From contig CM059971.1 in assembly GCA_030490835.1 (NCBI GenBank), forward strand, positions 121,924,564 to 121,988,563: DNA of 64,000 bases, read 5' to 3'. Positions 24,186-36,362 of the stretch are shown here, in pieces (the stretch's first letter is position 1; every line of letters begins with the position of its first letter). A program made the position numbers and the translations under genes. Below the pieces are notes generated by a model, which was not told where the DNA came from, made no database searches, and was given only the letters and a program-made list of their open reading frames with translations. Source of the stretch: Annona cherimola. Its lineage: Eukaryota > Streptophyta > Magnoliopsida > Magnoliales > Annonaceae.

Positions 24186-25227
24186 GGATAAATTCCTCTT
24201 ATACTCACGACATTTACCCTTAATTTTTTTTAGTAATCATAACATTTCCTCCGGTACCCACAATATTTCACTCATAATTCTTTGTTTGCTTATACCATTT
24301 GGCACCGCATAAATAGACATCATATGTAAATAGAAATGACAATTTTACCCTTGACTACTTTACTGCCATAGCTGTGAGAAACAGAATTCCTAATCGCAAT
24401 AAATTGTGTCCTAATTTTTAACCGAACAGGAGAAAAAACTAAAGCCAAAATCTCTAATTCAACCATTTCTAGCCACACCAATCGCTTCTGCCATTTCGCC
24501 ATTAACACGACCAACAGTGTTGCTGCTGTTAAATTCTTATTGCTTGTCCATACATCTTCCTTCCTGCCAAGTAATTTCTGCCATTCTGCAAGTGCGTTCT
24601 TCTCCATTGGTAGGTGTCGGTTTTATTCGGCAGAAAGGTGCATTATTTGTGGCATAGGGATTAGGAGGTGTATATTTTAGATAGAGGGCGACAGTGAAGA
24701 AGGGGAAGGGAGAAGGGAATGGAAGAAGAGACGGAAGGACAACGAAGGAAGATGCGCAAAGAGATGTAGGCGAAGAGGAAGAAGGGGAAAAATGGAAGTG
24801 CGGGTGATGGATGGGATGAATTAGGGAGGTAACCATTTCTTACCCACAATTTTTATATTCCATAGCAACTGCTTATGTTTTGATCTTTCAATAATTTAAA
24901 ACAAGATTGTTCTTGTCTTTGAATCGGCTCAAATAGATGAAAATAGTAATAATTATTCTGATCGATTCTTATATTTTGATCTATATTGTTGGATGAAGAT
25001 GAATCATGATTTAGGCATTTAAGGTTATGATTGAGGATGTTGTTTAGCATCACGGCTGAATCGCAATAACAATTACAAGACAAGCAGAATTATAACTAAC
25101 AGTGTATGATGGTATGGGCATATAGGGAATCGTGGGTGAAATGTTATGGGCACGATGAGAATTATTGAAATGTTATAGATATGAAAAAAATTAAGTACAA
25201 ATGTCGTGAGTATAAAAGAAATTTACC
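24186..25227. mobile_element. ~1.04-kb element with ~47-bp terminal inverted repeats
   Basis: The left end GGATAAATTCCTCTTATACT and following CACGACATTTACCC are matched in inverse by the right end (GTCGTGAGTATAAAAGAAAT, TTACC). The TIR stays recognisable for about 47 bp and an inner part (CCACAATATTTCAC versus GTGAAATGTTATGG) extends it. The centre has a purine-rich stretch at 24690-24800. No transposase is visible and no target duplication is clear, so it is non-autonomous. Confidence 0.65.
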
Positions 25228-26094
25228 TTGTATTTTATAACATTGTAATCATCTGTATGCAATAGCGAAAAATGGGTATATCTTTTTCCCTTTTGTACGA
25301 GCTTTTATATTTTCTATATACATTATTATATTTACATTTTATTTCTTCATCTCATTTAAGTTTCTTAAATTCTTCAGAACATGCCTCCTGCGAGAGAGTA
25401 TTGTGTATCGATAAATGAAAAATATACTGGAAATAAAAAAAACAATATTATAAATGAAACATAAAATATTATATATTTAAAAATGAACGAAGAATGCTTC
25501 ATAAAAAATGAGTGAAGAATGGAAAGATTAACTGTGGGAATGAAAGAAATAATTCAATTTTATCTCATTCTATCCAACAGGATACTTTGGAACGGGCACA
25601 TAAGTTCTAACATGGTCAATTACACAAAAAAAAAATCATCCAATGAATTAAGAACCAATGTATGTTAATTCACAGAAAAAGAGCACATAGTGATAAATGG
25701 CTTCACTAATCCACTTTTCTGCTCGTCTTGGCTCTTGAAAAGCGCATTAGGCTGCGTTGGGCCGTGCATTAAGATGGCCCAAAAGCACGTTTTAGTGTTT
25801 GTTAGGGCATGCCATGCTAGGTTGAAAAATAAGGGGATTTCCATTCTTAAAAAAAAAAAAAACTAAACCTCCATTTTTTGTCATAATTTTTTTATTTTCT
25901 GAAGACAACAGTGATTTTAAAATTTTCCTTGAGTGTAACAAATGATAGGTACCAATTAAGTTGATTTTTTTTTTCACGTGTTATTAATCAAATTTCACAC
26001 TGTTGGTTGTTCTGTCCCGGTGCGTGAGCTCAGCTTCCGTGGCCGTGGCCGTGCACGTGTGCACAGTCATGCGTGGGATTCACGTAAGCGTCGA
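25228..26094. other. Intergenic, upstream flank of gene C with two G-boxes
   Basis: CACGTG occurs at 25975-25980 and 26054-26059, the second about 40 bp upstream of the TATA-like site of gene C. G-boxes bind bZIP and bHLH factors (known biology). No gene seen here. Confidence 0.5.
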
Positions 26095-26104
26095 GCATAA
26101 ATAT
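26095..26104 (+). promoter_or_regulatory. TATA-like element of gene C (GCATAAATAT)
   Basis: Located 76 bases upstream of the ATG at 26180. Same GCATAAATA core as upstream of A, D and D'. Confidence 0.55.
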
Positions 26105-26179
26105 CCAACCATCAAAAGAATTTTTTCTTCAGATCACGCTCCCATCGACGAGCTCAAGCTTGTTAAAAAGGGGGAAAAA

Positions 26180-28116
26180 ATGGGAGACTTCCTCTCCTTT
26201 TTCGTCCCGCTCTCAGCCTTTTTGCTGTTCATCTCATGTTTGATAAAAATCCTGCATGACGTATGGTGGAAGCCCATGAAACTCCAAACACATCTCCGGC
26301 TTCAGGGAATCACAGGCAGCTCCTACAGACTCTTCTATGGAGACATGAAAGAATCCGGAAGGTTGATGAAGGCCGCCTGGTCCAAGCCCATGGATCTTAC
26401 CCACCGGATTGCGCCGCGTGTCTTCCCTTATTTCTACCACTTGGTAGAAAAGGAAGGTCAAAAAAAAAAAAAAAATAAAATAAATTCAATCTTCTCATAT
26501 TAATTTGCAATAGGGTAATAGGGTAAATCTTCACTGACGTGGGAATTAAACAGGGAAGCTATTTGTGATTTGGAACGGGACAATTCCTCGAATCATCGTC
26601 AAGGATCCAGAGCTGATGAAGCAGGTCCTATCAAACAAGTTCGGCCATTTCCAGAAGCCACCCGTCAACCCATTGATAGAGCTCCTGACGATGGGAGTCT
26701 CAGCTTTGGAGGGAGAGGATTGGGCCAAGCGCAGGAGGATGATGACACCCGCCTTTCATCTAGAGAAATTGAAGGTACGTAATCGCCCATGCGTATATAT
26801 CCAAAGTTGTGCAGAGCTCCATGTCAAAGTGAAGACATGCGCTGATGATGCTTATATGTAATTAATTGCAGGCGATGATTCCGGCGTTCTACACTAGTTG
26901 CAGCGAGTTCATCACCAGATGGAAGGAGATGGTTCGCCCCCAAGAATCGATTGAGTTGGATGTCTGGCCGGAATTCCAAAAGCTAGCTGGGGATGTTATC
27001 TCCCGAACAGCCTTCGGCAGCAACTACGAAGAAGGCAGCAAGATATTCCAACTTCAAAAAGAGCAAGTGCTGCTGGTGCTTGAAGCTGCTCGTAGTCCAT
27101 ATGTTCCGGGTTTCAGGTTTGTCTGTCCACTTCTCATTCTTTTCAAATTTCAGTCGCCCTATATGCACACGAATCCGCGAATTTGAATTATGTATATATA
27201 CAGATTTATCCCCACAACGAAGAATAGGCGGAGGATGAATTTGGACAAGGAAATCAAAGCGATTTTAAGAGGTCTTATAGACAAGAAGCTGCAGGCCATG
27301 AGCATGGGCGGGTCAAGCAGCGATGACTTGCTGGGGTTGCTTCTGCTGCAATCTAATTCCTTCAGCGAAGCCCATGAAACAGGCACAGGATCAAACAACG
27401 ATAGGCTGACCATAGACGATGTGATTGAGGAATGCAAATTGTTCTACTTTGCTGGCCAGGAGACAACTGCAGTGTGGCTGACCTGGACAATGATACTTCT
27501 TGCTATGTATCCAAGTTGGCAAGAACAAGCAAGGGAAGAGGTTCTGAAAATATGTCGGAAAGATGCACCCAATTTCGACCATATAAACCACCTTAAGATT
27601 GTAAGTTTTCTTTTATTTATTTATTGTTGAGCAAGAGTATGTTGCTTGTTCTGTTTTACGAGCAGATTAATTGTTTGTTTTGTTTTACAGGTCACCATGA
27701 TATTGTATGAAGTTCTTCGGCTGTACCCACCTGTTACTGCTGTATTTCGGCATACTTACAAGGAGATTGAATTGGAAGGGATCTCACTGCCGAAGGGGGT
27801 GGACCTCTTGTTACCAATGCTGCTCATCCACCATGATTCTGAATACTGGGGTGACGACCACGAAGAATTCAAACCAGAGAGATTCTCCCAAGGAGTATCC
27901 AAGGCCTCGAATGAACAGAACGCCTTCTTCCCCTTTGGATGGGGTCCCAGAATCTGTCTTGGCCAGCAGTTTGCAATCATAGAAGCAAAGATGGCACTGG
28001 CGATCGTCCTGCAGCATTTCGCTTTCGAGCTCTCGCCCTCCTATGCCCATGCTCCTTACACAGTTATAACTCTTCAGCCTCAGCATGGAGCTCAAATCAT
28101 CCTGCACCGACTCTGA
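26180..28116 (+). CDS. CYP72A-type cytochrome P450 C (intact)
   Basis: Exons 26180-26456, 26554-26774, 26872-27116, 27204-27600 and 27691-28116; all introns are short (87-97 bp) with GT-AG ends, though the first donor (G|GTCAAA) is weak and runs into poly-A. The product is 521 residues. Features: N-terminal anchor (MGDFLSFFV...), hinge WWKPMKL, C-helix W in [10 protein letters not shown]-helix AGQET at 331-335, E387xxR390, PERF at 442-445, and heme loop [11 protein letters not shown] with Cys469. The start at 26180 matches its paralogues; an in-frame upstream ATG at 26003 would add an unrelated leader and is rejected. It groups with E and F ([13 protein letters not shown]). Probable ER-bound terpenoid oxidase; substrate unknown. 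Confidence 0.93.
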
Positions 28117-29553
28117 GGCTCACTCTCATCTTCGTCATGCTGCTTTTGTAGCAATTATCCGTGTGCTTTTTTATGTCGTGTTCTATCATTCTCAGTAAAG
28201 TTTTGCTCTGCTCATCCAGGGCAGTCTAGCTGTGGAGTGTAGAGAAAAAATCTAAACAATAATTCTGTTAGTGATCGAAAATGTATAGTTATGAGAAATT
28301 CAACTACAAAGCGCATTTTCTTAAGCGCTATCTCTGGACTAACATCCGTCATACCAAAACTAGAAATATATTAATTTCATGAAATTATTCGAATAATGCG
28401 TAATTATGTAGTGCTTAAAAAGCTACTTCCTTGTGCTCCATCCAAAAAAAAAAAGGCTATTTCCTTACAGAAGGTACGATCCATCTAATCATAGGAGGAT
28501 CAACGTACACGAGTACAATTGCCCGCAATGAAATTTCAAAAATTATATAATTCTTTGTATTAATTTGAAAAATATTTCCAAATCCTGTTCAGTTAGCATG
28601 ATCCCACCCGTTCAAATGATGATGATGATAAAGTTTTCGTACGAAATACCCGCACTGGCTGAAGGTCCTAATCTATACCATGGTTGGAAGTAGTAGATTA
28701 TATATCAGTTATATATCTATATGAGCATTTATCTTGTACTTAAATGAACTATAATTTATGATGCATTTAGCTCAAAATGGGCCCTGCATACATTTAATTG
28801 TATTAATATTTTATATAATTATTTATCTATGTATAAATTATATCTTAGACAGTTTACATGTTGAAAAAATAACTTAAAAATTGTCATTTATATCAGATTA
28901 TTTTATTATATTAATTTTGTAATATTTTCAAATGTAACCCATATGCATTCCAATTTGAATGAACATTGATATGTTAAAAAATTAAAGAAACAATTGTAAA
29001 CACAATGAATGGATTAAATGTACATTTTATGATCACGTGGAGCTCATTTTAAGCTAGATGTGTGGTAATTTAAGGTACATTTACATGCATCGGATAATTT
29101 CTTTACACGAATATATACATCGGGAGCGCTTCAATTCTCCCTGCACATGAGATATAATAGATATATAAGGGACGTCAAATATACGAATTACTTAAACAGA
29201 CTTGATAATGTTTGAATTTAATAATGTTGGGAGAGGATCATATGTAGGCGTGTAACTAGGGTGGGGGGTACTCCAAATGTTATCAATTATCAATTATCAA
29301 TACGTACCAGACGGATTATCACACCGGTGTCGCCACCGTTATGTTTCAAACGGGTTTGATCGAGTGTGAAAACCGGATTCAACTTTCATCTAGTGTTTTA
29401 CAATAATAGTTTAATGGAAATTTTATAATTTTAAATTTACATGAAAATATGCTAATCTAAAACTTAACAGTACATAAAATATAATCTATTAGTTACATCA
29501 TGTACTTACCTTAATTTACCAATCATTAAATATGTTGCACTATATTCTTTAAG

Positions 29554-29924
29554 AGGAATGATCCTGTTAGTCCGAGCTAAGCAAATGTTCTACTTAACCG
29601 ATCTAAAAAAACTCATTTACAACAACTTTTTTTTTTACTTTTTTCTTCGTACACTTATTTATCTAATTGTATTTAACATATGAACCAAGTTTTACTATTT
29701 TTGAATGTGTGTATATTTTTTTAGATTTTTAAAGATAATAATATTTTAAATACGTATATACAGATAGATGTTTAAAAATCTCAAAAAAATATATAAAACT
29801 TAATGTTAAGTACACTTCGATAAATAAGTGTACAAAGAAAAAATCAAAAAAATTTATTATAAATGAATTTTCGGAGGTGGCTAAGCGGAATATTTGCTTA
29901 GCCGAAGTTAGCAAGACCACTCCT
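29554..29924. mobile_element. Hairpin MITE with long (~70 bp) terminal inverted repeats
   Basis: The left arm (AGGAATGATCCTGTTAGTCC, GAGCTAAGCAAATGTTC) is inverted in the right arm (GAATATTTGCTTAGCCGAAG, TTAGCAAGACCACTCCT). The AT-rich inner part is also inverted and related to the family at 21411 and 61757. 371 bp, non-coding. Confidence 0.75.
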
Positions 29925-31659
29925 CATTTTTTATATTTATTTGAATTTTGAGATTCGAACATAGAATATTCTTGATACCGCCCTTGAAGAAGATCGCGGT
30001 ATTATCGTGAGTTCCTATCATTGTAATGCACATAGATCGGAATTATCTCATTAAAAAACGATAATCATTAATACATGCTAATGGAAAGTGGGTTATAGCT
30101 ACCGCCAGGAACCTTAAAGTGCACTGTGATCCTGCAAAATTGACTTTTTGTGGAGTGTGATTTAGCATTTGAGCCATTTTTTATTTATGATTAAATTTAT
30201 TAGATATGTGTATAATCTGCTATAACATAGCATTCAGGAATGAAATTTATACTATTAAATTCATATATACTATTTATAATATTGAGTACTTACTTTTTAA
30301 ATCAAATATGCATTAGGTTCCATACAATAAAATATACTTACAACAAAAAAAAATTGAGGTAATATAATATTCACGGAACTAATATCTATTAAGGAATAAA
30401 CATTTTAATAAATTTAATTCCTAAAAGTCATATAAATAATCAAAAGTCATTATAATGTTAAATTTTTAACTAGAATGAAATCAACAATTCGGATATAAAA
30501 ATTTTACATAATATTTATTATGTCCAGTTTTTTTTTTTTTTTCAATAACCAGTGGTCATGGTTCCAGATAAACTGCTAGTTAAACTAGTTTCATCCCATT
30601 AGTTAGATTCAATTGATAATTGGATTGAATCAGACCAATAGGTCCAATTCTCGGTTTTAAAAATACCACTTACTCTTAAACATAAATTCAATTTGAAAAT
30701 AAGTTATGACTTTTTGGGAATGAGAAAAATATTTTTTGAAAATAAAAAAGTTATCTCGCATCTTCATCCAATCACCTTAATCTTCTTGTGGTGAGAGATA
30801 TGGATGATTTAATATCGTAGATTATGTTATTTGGTTTTCTTATGCTTGAATAAGAAAATGATTATGCTGTAACTTATGTTGCTTGAGATTAACTTTATAT
30901 ATCATGTTTAATGGTTTACAAGCCTTGCAATCTTGTAGATTGATTTATATTCAAATCTATATCCTTGAAAAGGTAAGATTTGAATGAAATCCATATATAA
31001 GACACAAATTCTTCAGCTCTTGTTTGTGTTGGATGTTAATATAGATAGGAAGACACATATTAACCATGTGTAATCTTGATTAGGTTATCAGCCTTATTTT
31101 ACTTAGGTGCATGAAAACATAACAAATAACTAAAACTTAGTTAGGTTTGTATGTATTGAAAAATGTATATGAATATGAAGGAACCTAGATTAGTAATCTC
31201 TGCACGAGCAACTTAAATAGCAATCAATTTAACACAACTATGAGTCAATAAATTCATATTCCCATCTATTTTAACTATTCCAAGACAATCTCTCTAGTAG
31301 CCATCCCACCATTAATCATTTAATGCTTTAATTTAGTTTAGTTGAATTTAGTTCTTTAAATAAAAATTCTCATTTAATTGGCAATTCACTTAAGATAATT
31401 GGAATTTGAGGGTATATTGCGGTTAACACAATCTTCATGAAAACGATACTCTACTCACTCTTTATAACTTGATCTGCACGTATATTTACATTAAAATAAG
31501 CATTTAATTAGATATATATGCAGCTCGTCACCTACCATATCACATCATTTTCTTTTATTTTAAAAACTTTTCATCTAAAAATTTTATCAATTTTTAATAA
31601 AGTAGAAAATCTACAATAAGATACTTTCAAAGGTGGTACTTGATAAATAATTTGAAATT

Positions 31660-31942
31660 TTTTAAGACGTGTTTAGAAAGTGATAAAACTTTTGAAAAAA
31701 AATTTTAGTGTGAAGATTTTTAAAATGAGAGAAAATAATGTGATATAATATACGTAACGATGGGGAGTAAAGATAATAAAATTAAAATAAATAGATTAGT
31801 TGTATAGATATTTGTGTAAAGATAATTTAAAAATAAAGTAGTTATGTAGAGAGATATGAAAAAATAATTAAAAATATGACAGTATTGAAGAGTGAAAAAT
31901 TTTAAATTAAAAAATTTTGATGATAAACAAAGGAACCCTTAG
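31660..31942 (+). mobile_element. MITE, 'TTTGGGAAGT' family
   Basis: Starts GACGTGTTTAGAAAGTGATA; interior AATGTGATATAATATACGTA; end TGATAAACAAAGGAACCCTT. Confidence 0.6.
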
Positions 31943-32052
31943 TCTCAAATCTTTAGATGATCGATAATCTGACACTTATTGCAGTCACCTGATACTCGAT
32001 ATTCAAAGGGTGTAAATAGAGTTTGGTTTGAGTGTCCAATCCAACCAATCAA

Positions 32053-32341
32053 ACCCTGAGATATTGTGTGTTTGGGAAGCAAAAAAAAACTTTTTATAAA
32101 AAAAATTTCGATGTAAAAAGTTTTTAAATTAGTAAAAAATGATGTAATATAATATGGATAATGATAAAAAATAAAGAGAATAAAGTTAAAATATGTAGGT
32201 TGGTTACAAGTAGTTATGTAAAAATAATTGAAAAGTAAAATTGCTATATAAGAATATATGAAGACACGATTAAAAAAATATGATAGTTATAGAGAGTGAA
32301 AAATTTAAATTGAAAAATTTTAAAGGTGTACCAAATATGCC
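32053..32341 (+). mobile_element. MITE, 'TTTGGGAAGT' family
   Basis: Starts TATTGTGTGTTTGGGAAGCA and ends GGTGTACCAAATATGCCTT, as in the other copies. Confidence 0.62.
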
Positions 32342-32464
32342 TTAAAATTTTTGAAAATATAGCCTTAAAATCGAAGGGTTGGGGTGATTTCAAGGTGTAA
32401 CTGAACTAGATTAAGCCAAAACCTAGCCCGCTTAACCCGATACAAATTAGCTTTTTGATTTTCT

Positions 32465-32905
32465 CTTTAAAAGAAAAACTTCTTATACTTATAAAATTTG
32501 TCCATAATTTTTACCGTACTTATAACATTTCATCATAAATTTCTATTATACGCACTCAATCAAAACAATCATTAACTACCCCATTAAAATGATCATTTTA
32601 CCACTCTATAATTTCTTAATCTAATCAATTCGACCCTAATTGGCTCAATTAATATTGATAAACCATTAATTAGTGACATTAAATAATTCAGATATCATAA
32701 TATTAGGGCTAAATCAGTTCAATCAGGAAAAATCATAAGAATTAAAAGTCATTTTTTAATATGATATTTAACGGTTGTTTTAACTGTATAAATATGATAT
32801 GAATTTAGAATGAAATGTTAAGCATCTAAGAGAAATTTTTAAAACGGTATGAGTATATTAAGAATTAAGGACAAATGTTGTAGGTATAAAATGAATTTTT
32901 TCCTC
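32465..32905. mobile_element. Inverted-repeat element related to 24186-25227
   Basis: The left end (AAAAACTTCTTATACTTATA, AAATTTGTCC) is complementary to the right end (GGACAAATGTTGTAGGTATA, AAATGAATTTTTTCC). About 440 bp. Boundaries approximate. Confidence 0.5.
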
Positions 32906-33503
32906 TTTAAAATTTCATAGGTGTGTCTTCGGTTTGCAAATGGTGTTATCGTTAGGGTTAAAGCAAGCGTGAACATGAAGAATTTAACTGAATTTTTCTA
33001 TTTATATTTGATTTAAAAATATTATATAGATAACATTTTTCGTATTTATGAACTTTATACTATTTATCTTATATTCGAAGAAATATTTTTCATCAAACAA
33101 TAAATGTATTGGAAAAAATATGAAAATTTTAAAAAATAGATAGAGCAATAATATGATACAATAAATTATTTATTATTGCATTATTAAGATGTTATTTACA
33201 TGAAAAAATATGGAAATTTTTTTGAAATAGATAAAGTAATGATGTAATATGATATATTATTTATTCTATTGTATTTATGCACACAAGTTTATCTATATTA
33301 TTTATGCAAGCAACAATTGCTACATATCTAGAAGACTATCCCTCATAAGAGGACACGTAAATTCCATATATTAAGTACATGGTTCAAAATTGTAAATAAA
33401 ATATTTATGTCTATCATAATACATTTAGATCACCAACACGTCGATAGTTACAGAAGATTATTGAGATGGTGATGGCGAACACTGGAGGGATGCTGATGTG
33501 ATG

Positions 33504-36307
33504 TCAGAGTTTGTGTAAGATGATCTGCGCACCATGTTGGGGCTGAAGCGTTATAACAGTGTAAGGAGCGTGGGTGTAGGCTGGGGAAAGCTGAAATGAG
33601 AAATGTTGCAGAACCATAGCAAGAGCTAGCTTGGCTTCCAACAAGCCAAAGTTCTGACCCAGGCATACTCTTGGCCCCCAACCAAATGGGAAGAATCCAA
33701 ATTGATTATTGGTCGTCGCATTCGAAACTCCCTCTGCAAACCTCTCAGGATTGAATTCGTCCGCATCTTTGCCCCACAACTCCTGATCATGATGAACGAG
33801 GAGGCATGGCAGGCAGAGCTGCACACCTGGTGGAACTGTAATGTTTCTTAGTTTGATCTTCTCGTATGTAAACCGAACGAGGAAAGCCAGTGCTGGGTAC
33901 AACCGAAGAACTTCATACAGAATCATGGTCATCTGAAATATAATGTGTGGATTCAAGGATTAATATTTCAGGATAATAGCAATTTCTATAATTACTAGGT
34001 TGATTTTAGTTTGTCAATCCAAGATTTAAATATATATGCTGATGACTGCTGAAGTGCTACAAAAACCAGATTACTTACAATCTTTAGGTGGCCTAAACCA
34101 TCATAGTTTGGATTATCTTTCCCAAAGACCTGCAAAACCTCTTCTCTTGCGCGAACTTGCCACACTGGATCCATGCTCAGGGCCACCATCGTCCATGTCA
34201 AGAGAACCGATGTGGTCTCTTGTCCCGCGAAGTAGAATAGCTTGCACTCTTCTATCACTTCTTCAATCGTCATCCCACCGTTCTTGAGCCCCTCTTGAGA
34301 GCATCTGAGATTGGACTCCATCAGCAAACCCAGCAAATCGTCGTTGTTGACTTCTCCCTTTTTCATTGCGTTCTCTCTCTTCTCAATCATAGACCTGAGC
34401 AGAGCATGCACTTCTTTGGCAATTTTATTTCTTCTGATATTATTCGCTGTTGGAAGAAACCTGAGTACAGAAATTACCTTTGTACTGAAATTGATGGAAA
34501 AACATGAAACTCCATATGATGTTCGGTGCACCAAACACGTAAAATTGATTGATTGCTAGGTTTTTGCATCTTTCACTAAATGAGAAATAAGATGCATATA
34601 GATTGCACCTGTAGCCTGGGATGTGCTGTCCCAAGTAGGTTCGGATGAGAAGTTCAGCTTGCTCTGTTTGGAGTTTGAATATCCTCATGCCTTGTTTGTA
34701 GTTGCTACCAAACGCTGTCCGAGATATGACGTCTCCAGTCAGATTCTGGAATTCAGGCCACACGTCCAACTCGTAAGACCCTTTTGAAGCGACCAACTTC
34801 GCCCATTTGCTGATCAATTCTTCACAGCTAGCTAAGAAAGCTGGCAACATTTTCTGTAGCAAACAAAGGAAGGAATCGAAACCAGAATTCTGCAGAGAGA
34901 CGGAATCTTTTCTAGATAATTGTAGCAAAAACAATGCAAAATTAGAGCTCCTCTAAAACAGTTTGTTAAGGAATTTAAAGTTTAAACATAACCACAATAC
35001 ACACTGGGCGCAACACTGCGAATTGGCTATTGAGAAATCACAAGCTGCGGATGCATTTCCAACCATCTGAGGTTGATCGGAGGGGATCTAGTTTCAAACC
35101 GAGATGTGGGTGTGGTGTCAGATAAAGAAAAAGACATAAAAAGGCATTTCAGAGTCTGTGTTAACCTTCAACTTCTCTTGGTGGAAGGCAGGAGTGACAA
35201 TCCTCCGGTGTTTGGCCCATTTTTCTCCGTTGTAGATAGCGAGTCCCGACACAAACAGCTTTGCGATGGGGTGAATTTTCTGCTTCTCGAATAGACCATT
35301 CTTATTGAGCAAGATTTCCCGGATGAGCTCAGGGTCAGTGACGGTAATCCTTGGAATCTTTCCCTCCCAAGTAACTGCCATGTTACCTGTGTTAACAATT
35401 TCAGCGAGGTGAACAAATCGGTGCCTAATAGCAATGACACAGATCCACATGTCTAAGCCCAGTGGCCCAAAAATGAACAATCAATCAAATATCAAGAAAT
35501 AGGATTTTACTTCTTAAGACTTAATATGCAAGGATTGTTAACACTTCCAGAGGCCTCTTTCCACAAAACCGAGATGCAAAAGCCTCCAAGACACGGTATT
35601 TTTACCCTCATAAACTTTCCCACTTGAGTGGTGAAAACCCAAGTTCAGTTGACTTACATATAAGTTGTCCTACTTCCTAGATCTGAGTTGGACAACTGTT
35701 TTAGCTTAGGGCCTATTTGAGGGTATATTTCCAATGTGCTTCTACTTCAAAATAGGTCAAGGCATTGAATTCTTGTGCTTTTTTGATGATGTTTGGCCCC
35801 GGCTCAACTGATTAAGCTCCAAATTGGTGCTTATTGCTGAACGCAAGCCAAACAGGCCCTCCATGTTCCACTCAAACGGCATCCCAATTTCTTGCTATGA
35901 GTACTCCAAAAGTGCATAAGCACTGTCGGAAAGCTCAGCCGAAGGGAGCCTTATTATTCTAGGAAGAGGAGCTAAAAAAGGCCTTACAGTTAGCAGTTGC
36001 GTTTGAGGGCAGTAGTGTTTGAGGAAAGGATACCGTATTCGTTGACTGTTCGATAGAGAAATGGAATGACTCGAGGAGCAATCTGGTGAGACAAATTCAT
36101 GGGCCTTGACCATGCTTCCTTCATCGATGCAAAATACTGCGGCAGATCCCCGAAAGGGAATCTGTAGGGAAGGCCCCTGATCCCTTGATCCCGGAGGAAC
36201 CTCTCCAGCCTCTTGGGCCTCCACCAGAAGGAGTACAGCAGACTCCAAATCCATGACAGAAGCAACACCCCAGAAATTGCACCCAAAACGAAAAGCAAAT
36301 TGCCCAT
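33504..36307 (-). CDS. CYP72A-type cytochrome P450 D (intact)
   Basis: Exons 36034-36307, 35166-35386, 34609-34853, 34079-34460 and 33504-33932; introns of 647, 312, 148 and 146 bp, all GT-AG. The product is 516 residues. It has the N-terminal anchor (MGNLLFVLG...), hinge [17 protein letters not shown]-helix, I-helix AGQET at 325-329, E381xxR384, NPERF at 435-439 and heme loop [11 protein letters not shown] with Cys464. All catalytic elements are present, so it is probably active. It differs from the other subgroups in the short exon 4 and the motif [12 protein letters not shown]. It lies head to head with E (3.4 kb apart). Its partial copy D' lies downstream of E. Confidence 0.93.
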
Positions 36308-36352
36308 CTCTTTTGAAAAATCCCCAGAAAATACCGATAAGATTCCGGGTCA

Positions 36353-36362
36353 TGTATTTATG
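36353..36362 (-). promoter_or_regulatory. TATA-like element of gene D (GCATAAATAC)
   Basis: About 48 bases upstream of the ATG at 36307 on the minus strand; conserved in D' at about 51487-51496. Confidence 0.5.

Larger units (their letters stand above)
28117..33503. other. Gene-free intergenic region of 5.4 kb between C and D (tail to tail)
   Basis: 3' flanks of C and D face each other. The region is AT-rich and holds several MITEs listed separately. No reading frame of more than about 60 residues looks real. The 30100-31500 part shows no structure I can name. Confidence 0.6.

Noticed and set aside
24537..24849. 99-residue Ser/Pro-rich frame on the minus strand
   Set aside because: Arises from a purine-rich low-complexity tract inside an inverted-repeat element; no domain.
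26003..26179. Longer N-terminus for gene C from the ATG at 26003
   Set aside because: Paralogues all begin at the MG/MA residue before the membrane anchor, and the TATA-like site at 26095 lies inside the longer frame.
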